Assembly (NCBI GenBank): GCA_030637065.1
Contig: DAOVVQ010000187.1
Location: 1 to 7,518, forward strand
Reading direction: 5' to 3'
Source of the DNA: Planctomycetota bacterium
Lineage (GTDB): Bacteria; Planctomycetota; Phycisphaerae; Sedimentisphaerales; Anaerohalosphaeraceae
DNA: 7,518 nucleotides
Positions within the stretch are counted from its first letter, which is position 1. The number at the start of each line of letters is the position of its first letter. Under the pieces are notes generated by a model. The model had not been told where the DNA came from. It did not search any database and saw nothing but the letters and a program-made list of their open reading frames with translations. The position numbers and the translations under genes were made by a program. Shown piece after piece: positions 1-5,410 of the stretch.

Positions 1-22
1 ACACAATAGCATCGCAGTCAAA

Positions 23-75
23 GACTGGGAGGTAGCTTGCACTTCGGCAAGCTTAGTGGCTGGGACTTTCCAGTC
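23..75 (+). other. Nested hairpin in the leader of the sulfatase gene
   Basis: A 7-bp perfect stem, AGCTTGC (34-40) against GCAAGCT (47-53), encloses the loop ACTTCG. Around it GACTGG (23-28) can pair with CCAGTC (70-75). The structure ends about 30 nt before the ribosome binding site of the sulfatase gene. It could be a leader structure, or the terminator or tail of an upstream gene cut off by the window edge. No T-run follows it and no riboswitch class is recognised. Confidence 0.3.
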
Positions 76-103
76 GATACCATTTAAAAGTTGCAAAATT
101 ATT

Positions 104-109
104 GGAGAG
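104..109 (+). promoter_or_regulatory. Ribosome binding site that fixes the sulfatase start
   Basis: GGAGAG lies 4 nt before the ATG at 114. An in-frame TTG at 102 would add four residues, but it overlaps this site and leaves no Shine-Dalgarno sequence of its own. The ATG also gives a clean basic signal-peptide start (MKRRK), so 114 is preferred. Confidence 0.75.
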
Positions 110-113
110 TAGC

Positions 114-2909
114 ATGAAACGACGAAAAATCGTGAATATCATCCTCTCAGCCGCAGTCCTGCTCCTTTTGCTGCCGCTGCCCGGCCTAAACGCCAAACCC
201 AGCCCCAAAAAACCCAACATAATCTTCATCCTCGCAGACGATCAGGGCTGGAATGGTTTGTCGGTCCAGATGCACCCGGATATGCCGGACTCGAAAAGCG
301 ATTACTACCGGACGCCTAACATCGAAAAACTTGCAAAGGACGGATTGATATTCTCCCGCGCGTACGCCCCGGGACCTATGTGTTCGCCCACCCGCGCAAG
401 CCTTCAGACCGGCAAGAGTCCCGCTCAATTAGGTATGACCAACGTAGGCGGATCTCGCCAAAGGTCCGCGCCCGCCTCACAGAAACTTCTGCTGCCGACA
501 CATACGAGCACATTATCCACCGATGAGACGACTATCGGAGAAGTACTCCAACGCGCTGGCTATGCGACGGCCTACTTCGGCAAGTGGCATCTGGGCACGG
601 TTGGGCCGGGCGAGCATGGTTACGACGAGCACGATGGCGCAACCGGCAACGAAAACGGCGATGTAGGTGATCCCAATCCTAAAGATATCTTTGGCATTAC
701 CGAAAGAGGCGCTGCCTTCATGGAGAAACAAGTAAAGGTCTCCCGGCCCTTCTATCTCCAGCTTTGGCACTACGCCGTCCACGGACCCGTCCTTAGCCTC
801 AAGGAAACCGAAGAAGCCTGCGCAGCGAGGCCCAAAGGCAAGGTCCACACAAATCCCGCCTATGCGGCAATGACCGAGAACCTTGATACCGGCGTCGGTA
901 TGATCCTGAAAAAGGTCGAGGAATTAGGAATTGCAGACAATACCTACATCATCTATATGTCCGATCATGGTGCAGGTGTAAATCTTTCATCCAATTTTCC
1001 ATTAGCCCAGGGAAAAGGGACACTGTGGGAAGGCGGGTTGCGGGTGCCCTTGATCATCAGGGGGCCCGGTGTCAAGGCGGGTAGCTATTGCCTGACGCCT
1101 GCCGTAGGATGGGACCTGTTCCCGACCTTCTGTGAATTGGCTGGTGTTAAGGAATCGCTGCCAAAGGGCATCGAGGGCGCAAGCCTTACACCTCTTTTCA
1201 CAAGCGGTAAAGGCAAAGTCGATCGCCCGCGAAAAGAAATAGCCTTTCACTACCCTCACTACCAGGGAGGGCGAGGCAAGGCGCCGCACTCGACGATCCA
1301 CCTTGCCGACTACAAGCTCATAAAACTCTACGAAGATGACGAACTGCGACTCTTTAATTTGAAAGAAGATATCAGCGAAAAAAACGACCTGTCCAAAAAA
1401 ATGCCCGAAAAGGCCGAGATGATGCATAGCAGACTCAATAACTATCTGGAACAGGTAAGCACCGGCTTGCCGACCCCAAATCCCAACTACGATCCAAGCG
1501 CCACCGCACAGGCAGGCGGTCGGAGGTCAAGGGGAGCGCAAAGGCAGGGACAGACCGCTGGCAGGCAAGCCGTAGCAACCGATTCCGCAAGGGGACCGGT
1601 TTTGCAACAGCAATTAAAAGAGTGGCTGCCGGGTTTCGAGGATGCTTACCAGCAGGACCAGCGGGGCAAGATGGGCAAACTCCTTGCGGAAATGGATCAG
1701 ACCCTCGAAAACTTACCGCCCCGTCCGAATGCCGCTGGCCCAGCCGCCCAAAACAACTCTGGCGGCAGGCAGCAGCTTTTAACGGCATTGGAGAACCTTG
1801 AAAAAGCCCACTCACAAAACGACACCGATAGGATGGGCGAACTGATCGACGAGGTCAAAGAGACCATGGAAAACATGCCAACCCGTCAAGGCAGACAAGC
1901 ATCAGGCGTCCAGACCAGGGGCCCAGGCAGACAAGCATCCGGCGTCCAGACCAGAGGCCCAGGCAGACAAGCGGTAACTGCCGACAGACAGCGCTTAGAG
2001 CAAGGCCAGCGACGAGGAGGCGGCGTTCAGGGACAGGGCGGCGGGCAAGACAGACGGCAAGGCGGCGGAGGACGCGGACAGGGTTCGCCCGATCCGATCG
2101 ACCCAGCGGCAAAGCTCGAAGTAATAGCAGACACGTTCGAGTTTACCGAAGGCCCGGCATTAGACGCCAGCGGCAATATATTCTTCTCCGATGTCCGGGC
2201 AGCGAAGATCTACAAATTCTCACCGGACGGCAAACTCTCCGTCTACCGGGAAAATACCGGCGGGGCAAACGGCCTGTACTTTGGTAACGACGGCAACCTC
2301 TTCGCCTGCCAGGGCGACAATGCCCGAGTCGTATCGATCGCCCCCAACGGCAAACTAACCGTCATAGCCGACAAATACAACGGCAAAGCCTTCAACAGAC
2401 CAAACGACCTCTGGCTCGACCCCAAAGGCGGCGTCTACTTCACCGACCCAGCCAGCAGAAGAAGCCCCCAAAATCAAGACGGTGGCCACGTCTATTACGT
2501 AACCCCAGACCGAAAAAAGACCATCCGAGTCATCAACGACATGGAAAGACCAAACGGCATAGTCGGCAGCCCCGACGGAAAAACCCTCTACGTAGCCGAC
2601 CCCGGCGCCGAGCAGGTTTACGTTTGCAGCATAAACCCCGACGGCACACTAACAAACAAAAAGCTCCTCGCCCCGGTAGGCTCCGACGGAATGACCCTGG
2701 ACAGAAGAGGCAATATCTACATCACATGGGAAAACGTACTAATATACAATCCAGCCGGAGAAAAAATCGGAGAAATTGAGACTCCAGAGCGACCAACAAA
2801 CGTAACATTCGGCGGAAAAGAAGGAAGAACACTATTCATAACAGCAAGAACAGCATTCTACTCAATAAAAATGAGAGCAAGAGGAGCATCAACCCCGCCA
2901 CCTGACTAA
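114..2909 (+). CDS. Exported sulfatase fused to an SMP-30/gluconolactonase-like propeller
   Basis: This 931-residue protein begins with a Sec signal peptide (about 1-27, probable cleavage after LNA). The sulfatase domain spans about 34-460. It has the metal ligands D42 and D43 and the formylglycine motif CSPTR with C90. It also has GKWHLG with K157 and H159, H219/H223, the pair D284-H285 and K301. C90 implies conversion to formylglycine by a maturase not seen here. His at 285 replaces the commoner Asn, as in human iduronate-2-sulfatase. A Gln/Gly/Arg-rich linker (about 461-666) carries two related helical modules (497-539, 552-592) and a 12-residue tandem repeat. The C-terminal SGL domain (about 667-925) keeps the expected metal ligands E679, N764 or N814, and D858. 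The likely role is desulfation of glycans outside the cytoplasm, with the propeller perhaps acting on a sugar lactone. Both substrates are unknown. Most sulfatases are 450-600 residues long, so the fusion is unusual. The two domains are very secure; their joint function is inference. Confidence 0.93.
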   Translation: MKRRKIVNIILSAAVLLLLLPLPGLNAKPSPKKPNIIFILADDQGWNGLSVQMHPDMPDSKSDYYRTPNIEKLAKDGLIFSRAYAPGPMCSPTRASLQTGKSPAQLGMTNVGGSRQRSAPASQKLLLPTHTSTLSTDETTIGEVLQRAGYATAYFGKWHLGTVGPGEHGYDEHDGATGNENGDVGDPNPKDIFGITERGAAFMEKQVKVSRPFYLQLWHYAVHGPVLSLKETEEACAARPKGKVHTNPAYAAMTENLDTGVGMILKKVEELGIADNTYIIYMSDHGAGVNLSSNFPLAQGKGTLWEGGLRVPLIIRGPGVKAGSYCLTPAVGWDLFPTFCELAGVKESLPKGIEGASLTPLFTSGKGKVDRPRKEIAFHYPHYQGGRGKAPHSTIHLADYKLIKLYEDDELRLFNLKEDISEKNDLSKKMPEKAEMMHSRLNNYLEQVSTGLPTPNPNYDPSATAQAGGRRSRGAQRQGQTAGRQAVATDSARGPVLQQQLKEWLPGFEDAYQQDQRGKMGKLLAEMDQTLENLPPRPNAAGPAAQNNSGGRQQLLTALENLEKAHSQNDTDRMGELIDEVKETMENMPTRQGRQASGVQTRGPGRQASGVQTRGPGRQAVTADRQRLEQGQRRGGGVQGQGGGQDRRQGGGGRGQGSPDPIDPAAKLEVIADTFEFTEGPALDASGNIFFSDVRAAKIYKFSPDGKLSVYRENTGGANGLYFGNDGNLFACQGDNARVVSIAPNGKLTVIADKYNGKAFNRPNDLWLDPKGGVYFTDPASRRSPQNQDGGHVYYVTPDRKKTIRVINDMERPNGIVGSPDGKTLYVADPGAEQVYVCSINPDGTLTNKKLLAPVGSDGMTLDRRGNIYITWENVLIYNPAGEKIGEIETPERPTNVTFGGKEGRTLFITARTAFYSIKMRARGASTPPPD
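1602..1889 (+). repeat. Duplicated helical module in the sulfatase-SGL linker
   Basis: Residues 497-539 and 552-592 of the fusion protein align with each other. Both run QQxL, then an acidic/Leu-rich stretch, then an RxxMGxLxxE-type core (RGKMGKLLAE and TDRMGELIDE), and end TLENLP or TMENMP. Each is predicted helical and could form a coiled coil or small helical hairpin. The copies have diverged, so the duplication is old. I do not recognise the module as a named domain. Confidence 0.65.
1890..1973 (+). repeat. 36-bp tandem repeat, two full copies and a partial third
   Basis: Two copies of a 36-bp unit (1890-1925 and 1926-1961) differ at only two positions, both synonymous. A 12-bp start of a third copy follows (1962-1973). 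Each unit encodes the 12 residues GRQASGVQTRGP at protein positions 593-604 and 605-616. The near-identity points to a recent duplication or slippage in the linker, and the length, a multiple of three, keeps the frame. Confidence 0.9.
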
Positions 2910-2929
2910 CTCCGCTCTTTAGAGCGGAG
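2910..2929 (+). terminator. Hairpin directly after the sulfatase stop codon
   Basis: CTCCGCTCT (2910-2918) is the exact reverse complement of AGAGCGGAG (2921-2929). The stem begins at the base after the TAA stop. No T-run follows, so it is not a textbook intrinsic terminator. It may stabilise the 3' end of the mRNA, or be one of several short palindromes of REP type in this gap. Confidence 0.4.
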
Positions 2930-2951
2930 ACCAGCGACAACAACTCCCCCC

Positions 2952-2968
2952 AAAAGGGCTTTAGCCCT
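2952..2968 (-). terminator. Candidate intrinsic terminator for the metallopeptidase gene
   Basis: Read on the minus strand, AGGGCTAAAGCCCT forms a 5-6 bp GC-rich stem followed by a short T-run (TTTT overlapping the stem end). It lies about 70 nt past the stop codon of the minus-strand metallopeptidase gene. The stem and T-run are both short, so this is a weak call. On the plus strand it has no T-run. Confidence 0.4.
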
Positions 2969-3025
2969 GCAATCAACTACCCAGTGATGGGGGACGCCCA
3001 AACTGCAACCCTAAAGCCGCCAGAT

Positions 3026-3037
3026 GTGTCCTGACAC
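3026..3037. repeat. Short palindrome GTGTCCTGACAC next to the metallopeptidase stop
   Basis: GTGTC (3026-3030) and GACAC (3033-3037) are inverted around a 2-base centre. The palindrome ends three bases from the minus-strand stop codon (3041-3043). Together with the two palindromes at 2910-2929 and 2955-2968 it makes three in 130 bp, which resembles a REP cluster. No REP-associated transposase gene is in the window. Confidence 0.45.
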
Positions 3038-3040
3038 CTT

Positions 3041-4423
3041 TCAGTTACCCTCCCTAAACTGTTGCACAAATGATCGCAGCGTATTATTGTTTCCTGAGAT
3101 TTTTCGGCATGCTTCTAAAACTGCCTTCCAAACGTATGGATTATTCTCGGGAGAATGTTGCACTGAGTCAGGCCAATCATTTGGATCGAGGTTTCGTATA
3201 TCAGATACCATATCATCCATTTTGTCTAATTCTTCAAGAAAAGACTTAATATATACTGCCCCGGCAAATTGATTATCTTGAATTATTGATTTACCACTCG
3301 TTTTATAACGTGCATTTGCGATTTCAGGAGGGATTTGAAAAGTGCCGGTTTGATCAACTGCTTGGAGTATAGTTTGCCAGAAACGACATCCGTCATAACC
3401 CATCTCAAATAATTTGTCCCGGTCTGTACTGTTACGAGGCAAAGGCATCGTTGGGGGCACAATCTGGTTAAAAAGACTTTCAGAGTACCTTGCCATACCT
3501 TCAAGAAACCATTTATTTTTAAACATAGTGTAGCCATACTGAAATTCATGAAACAGCTCATGAGCTGGATTTAACAAATGTGCCAAACTTTTATTTGAAA
3601 GGTCAATTGTCAGGACGTTTACGCCTTCCAGGGGATCCGATTCGCGATAATAGTTTACGACTCCTGAACCCGCCAACGCTGCGCCAGGCCGTTCTGGTTT
3701 CCCTAGCGGGGTCGCAGCAACACTAACGTCAAAATATTTAACCCGACCTTTGTATCGATTGCCTTCGAACGGGTGGCGTAATTTCAGTACGTTTGTGTAG
3801 ATGTATTTAGCAGAAACTAATTGCAATCCAATATCTTCTATATAGTCAGGGATTTTGTTGTTATCTGCATCCTTTCGCTTGTCCAGCGGCAGGGCATGTT
3901 TCCCCTTGAAAGTATAAAAAAGCCTGAACTCCTGTATTTGATACTTTTGGTCTAAAGACGCGGTGTGCCGTTTCCATGCCGGCAACAGAACCATGTGTGA
4001 AGGCGTCGCCAAAAGTCTGCCCCCATAGAGTCCGACCACCTCAATATCCGGATGATGTTCAATATTCCATCGAAGGTTACGTTCAGACTGCGACAGTTTC
4101 CAATCAGGTTCATGCCCTACCCGCTTACCTTTCCAGTATAATTCATAACCGGTTCCTTCGGTCAATATATATTCACCGTCATATCGAGCTTTCACCTTCT
4201 TATCGGGATACTTCTTTGAAAAGTTCAACAGATGGTTTATAGCCTGTTTGCTCGACCACCCGGACTTATACAGCAAGAGCTTCCCGTCAACAAATAGCTC
4301 ATACTTGTCTGCAGCTTCAGAGCTAGCCTGTAGCATCAGTTCGGACTGTGATTTCTTTTCTTCGCAATAAGCTACACTTGCTAAGAACATTGTTAATAGT
4401 ATTACGAGTATGAGCTTTTTCAT
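3041..4423 (-). CDS. Exported HExxH metallopeptidase-like protein
   Basis: This 460-residue protein has an N-terminal signal peptide (about 1-19, cleavage likely after SVA). A Cys at residue 20 is preceded by Tyr, which makes a lipobox unlikely. The catalytic signature is HELFH (288-292), followed by WFLEGMARYSE, where E308 is the probable third zinc ligand, as in gluzincins of the WxxEGxA type. DADNNKIPDYIED (185-197) is a D/N-rich, calcium-binding-like motif of the kind that precedes the catalytic region in MXAN_6640-type putative metalloproteases. The part before it holds two related segments (41-87 and 93-138), each starting YEL(F/Y) and containing a PD..V turn. The likely role is a periplasmic or secreted zinc protease with unknown substrate. 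Its base composition is more AT-rich than the flanking genes, which may mean later acquisition. It converges with the sulfatase gene. The protease class is fairly sure; the exact family is not. Confidence 0.85.
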   Translation of the reverse strand: MKKLILVILLTMFLASVAYCEEKKSQSELMLQASSEAADKYELFVDGKLLLYKSGWSSKQAINHLLNFSKKYPDKKVKARYDGEYILTEGTGYELYWKGKRVGHEPDWKLSQSERNLRWNIEHHPDIEVVGLYGGRLLATPSHMVLLPAWKRHTASLDQKYQIQEFRLFYTFKGKHALPLDKRKDADNNKIPDYIEDIGLQLVSAKYIYTNVLKLRHPFEGNRYKGRVKYFDVSVAATPLGKPERPGAALAGSGVVNYYRESDPLEGVNVLTIDLSNKSLAHLLNPAHELFHEFQYGYTMFKNKWFLEGMARYSESLFNQIVPPTMPLPRNSTDRDKLFEMGYDGCRFWQTILQAVDQTGTFQIPPEIANARYKTSGKSIIQDNQFAGAVYIKSFLEELDKMDDMVSDIRNLDPNDWPDSVQHSPENNPYVWKAVLEACRKISGNNNTLRSFVQQFREGN

Positions 4424-4433
4424 TTTACAGTTT

Positions 4434-4440
4434 CTTCCTC
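4434..4440 (-). promoter_or_regulatory. Ribosome binding site of the metallopeptidase gene
   Basis: On the minus strand GAGGAAG lies 10 nt before the ATG at 4423. The spacing is slightly long but acceptable. The MKKLILVILL signal-peptide start directly after the ATG supports this start codon. Confidence 0.6.
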
Positions 4441-4615
4441 TCCGGGGGTTTTTATTAGAAAACCAGGGAAAGTCACCTATTTAGGCAGCCCCGACGCCTC
4501 CGACCCAACGTTTTTCTTCGCTGCTCAACCATACTCCCCGATCATACCCCCAAAACCCCTGCATACAAGAATAAATGCTACAAACCATCCGCAAAGAAGC
4601 TAACGGACGCGGCTT
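4441..4615. other. Intergenic stretch upstream of the metallopeptidase gene, little recognised
   Basis: No convincing gene, RNA or strong promoter is visible here. It must carry the promoter of the minus-strand metallopeptidase gene, but no -35/-10 pair on that strand stands out. The sequence is C-rich on the plus strand between 4476 and 4560. Confidence 0.4.
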
Positions 4616-4621
4616 TGCCCC

Positions 4622-4713
4622 GTTTTTACCGCTCATTTTTGCGTGCTTTTGCTAAGATCTGCGCACTTTTGCAAACTTTTGCGCATTTTGGGCCGTCTTT
4701 GGCGTACTTTTGC
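4622..4713. repeat. Array of T-tracts phased at about 10 bp (TTTTGC motif)
   Basis: TTTTGC occurs at 4637, 4647, 4667, 4677 and 4708, with variant T-tracts at 4622, 4686 and 4698. Most steps are 9-12 bp, close to one helical turn, and one step is 20 bp. Phased A/T-tracts of this kind are known to bend DNA. The ~10-bp step is not a multiple of three, which argues against coding. It may be a curved upstream region or a degenerate decanucleotide repeat family. Confidence 0.6.
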
Positions 4714-4737
4714 CATAAAATTCCCGCCGCTTCTCGA

Positions 4738-4781
4738 AATTCTATAATCCCCTGTCGCGTCGAAGCAGAGCGAAGACGGAT
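4738..4781 (+). repeat. Composite repeat, copy A
   Basis: AATTCTATAATC (4738-4749) precedes a 32-bp unit (4750-4781) that starts CCCTGTCGCG and ends GCGAAGACGGAT. Inside the unit CGAAGCAGA and CGAAGACGGA form a short tandem direct repeat. Copy B lies 82 bp downstream and matches at 30 of 32 positions. Confidence 0.75.
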
Positions 4782-4816
4782 CCCCCTCCAAAAATTCGAT
4801 AATTCTATGCTTCTCT

Positions 4817-4863
4817 AATTCTATAATTCTTCCCTGTCGCGGCGAAGCGGAGCGAAGACGGAT
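4817..4863 (+). repeat. Composite repeat, copy B
   Basis: AATTCTATAATT (4817-4828) precedes the second 32-bp unit (4832-4863). It differs from copy A by a T/G and an A/G change. The AATTC(T/G)AT motif also recurs between the copies at 4793-4808. The shared two-part order, AT-rich block then GC-rich block, suggests that the composite is the duplicated unit. Confidence 0.75.
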
Positions 4864-4899
4864 TTCTTCATTATCTTCACTTCCTTCATGGTAAAAAAA

Positions 4900-4932
4900 C
4901 CTGTCCTGCCGTAGCTTTACGCGAAGGAGGAT
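4900..4932 (+). repeat. Diverged third element with the same ends
   Basis: This 33-bp stretch begins CCTGTC and ends GCGAAGGAGGAT, matching the ends of copies A and B (CCTGTC and GCGAAGACGGAT), but its middle (CTGCCGTAGCTTTAC) differs. It may be a related member of the same dispersed repeat family. The similarity is limited to the ends, so the relationship is uncertain. Confidence 0.45.
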
Positions 4933-4973
4933 CCGTGAAATCAGCGTAATCAGCGATTAAAGAAATCCGTGGT
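4931..4973 (+). repeat. Reiterated 9-bp motif ATC(C/A)G(T/C)GNN
   Basis: ATCCGTGAA (4931), ATCAGCGTA (4940) and ATCAGCGAT (4949) are directly adjacent, and ATCCGTGGT follows at 4965 after a 7-bp gap. It abuts the preceding repeat element and ends 17 bp before the -35 box of the next promoter. It looks like a low-complexity dispersed repeat; no coding potential is seen. Confidence 0.6.
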
Positions 4974-4989
4974 TAATTAAAAAAACATC

Positions 4990-5018
4990 TTGACACAAAA
5001 CTCATCCCCGTGTATTAT
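4990..5018 (+). promoter_or_regulatory. Near-consensus sigma-70 promoter
   Basis: TTGACA (4990-4995) is separated by exactly 17 bp from TATTAT (5013-5018), which matches five of six bases of the -10 consensus TATAAT. Transcription would start near 5025, leaving an AT-rich leader of about 60 nt before the ATG at 5084. It is the best promoter in the window and should drive the small reading frame and probably the OPT transporter gene, as no clearer promoter is seen between them. Confidence 0.7.
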
Positions 5019-5070
5019 AAACATCTAACAATTAAATAATAAATAGTAAGTAGTCAATCGTAAATTACAA

Positions 5071-5076
5071 AGGGGG
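5071..5076 (+). promoter_or_regulatory. Strong ribosome binding site before the 91-codon frame
   Basis: AGGGGG lies 7 nt before the ATG at 5084. Its position behind a good promoter is the main reason for taking the small reading frame seriously. The leader just upstream (5031-5070) is AT-rich and full of stop codons in all frames. Confidence 0.55.
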
Positions 5077-5083
5077 TAAAACA

Positions 5084-5359
5084 ATGCCAACCACCAAAAA
5101 AGCTGGAATGCAGTGGAAACTGGAACATAGTGGAAACCCCGATCTATCGCCGACCCCCTATTTGAACAAACAAACCCAATTTCAACGATCCTTTGGTGTC
5201 GTAACCCCTGTAACAACAAGGCGTTACGATGGCTCGGCGGAAAACATGTTAAAAAAAACAAACCCAATCAAACCCAATTCAAACCCAATATACATCCCCA
5301 AACAGCCGCCTGCAAAAAAATCCGGTTTTGCGGCGTATTGGTCGATAACAGCCATGTAG
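5084..5359 (+). CDS. Hypothetical 91-residue protein built partly from AAACCCAAT repeats; doubtful gene
   Basis: I do not recognise this protein. In its favour are a near-consensus promoter (4990-5018), a strong ribosome binding site and a position 51 nt upstream of the OPT gene. Against it, the product is low in complexity (K, P, N, Q, T-rich), with no signal peptide, membrane segment or fold. Much of it is the translation of a DNA repeat: AAACCCAAT occurs at 5172-5180, 5260-5268, 5270-5278 and 5281-5289 and is read in different frames as QTQF or TNPI/SNPI. The last three copies are 10 and 11 bp apart, which is not codon-periodic. A 7-bp inverted repeat (TCGTAAC 5199-5205, GTTACGA 5223-5229) also lies inside. 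It may be a real leader peptide invaded by repeats, or a non-coding leader of the transporter gene. Confidence 0.35.
   Translation: MPTTKKAGMQWKLEHSGNPDLSPTPYLNKQTQFQRSFGVVTPVTTRRYDGSAENMLKKTNPIKPNSNPIYIPKQPPAKKSGFAAYWSITAM
5172..5289 (+). repeat. AAACCCAAT repeats, four copies
   Basis: Exact copies are at 5172-5180, 5260-5268, 5270-5278 and 5281-5289. The first two are extended on the left by AAAC or CAAAC. From memory, similar reiterated sequence, translated as KTNPI or NKPNQTQF-like peptides, is common in spurious proteins of Phycisphaerae metagenomes. This was not checked here. Confidence 0.7.
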
Positions 5360-5377
5360 GGTGCGATATTTCGCACC
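5360..5377 (+). terminator. Stem-loop between the small frame and the OPT gene
   Basis: GGTGCGA (5360-5366) pairs perfectly with TCGCACC (5371-5377) around a TATT loop. It begins one base after the TAG stop at 5357-5359. A T-run (TTTTT) appears only about 10 nt downstream, so termination would be partial at best. It could attenuate transcription into the transporter gene or be a short dispersed palindrome. Confidence 0.4.
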
Positions 5378-5400
5378 AATGAAACTATTTTTAATAGCAT

Positions 5401-5405
5401 AGGGA
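5401..5405 (+). promoter_or_regulatory. Ribosome binding site of the OPT transporter gene
   Basis: AGGGA lies 5 nt before the ATG at 5411, a normal spacing that supports this start. Confidence 0.6.
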
Positions 5406-5410
5406 CGACT

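Noticed and set aside
2..112. Open frame from the window edge ending in TAG one base before the sulfatase ATG
   Set aside because: Thirty-six open codons arise easily by chance, the peptide matches nothing recognised, and the stretch holds a nested hairpin. It could be a gene end, but nothing supports that.
102..113. TTG at 102 as the sulfatase start
   Set aside because: It overlaps the ribosome binding site that serves the ATG at 114 and adds residues ahead of a normal signal peptide.
3024..3272. Plus-strand frame opposite the metallopeptidase gene end
   Set aside because: No ribosome binding site, no recognisable product, and the opposite strand has clear peptidase coding.
4615..4818. 67-codon plus-strand frame
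   Set aside because: It translates the phased T-tract array and repeat copy A; the repeats have a period of about 10 bp, not three, and there is no ribosome binding site.
4931..4973. CRISPR array
   Set aside because: Units are 9 bp and adjacent, with no spacers of regular length and no cas genes.
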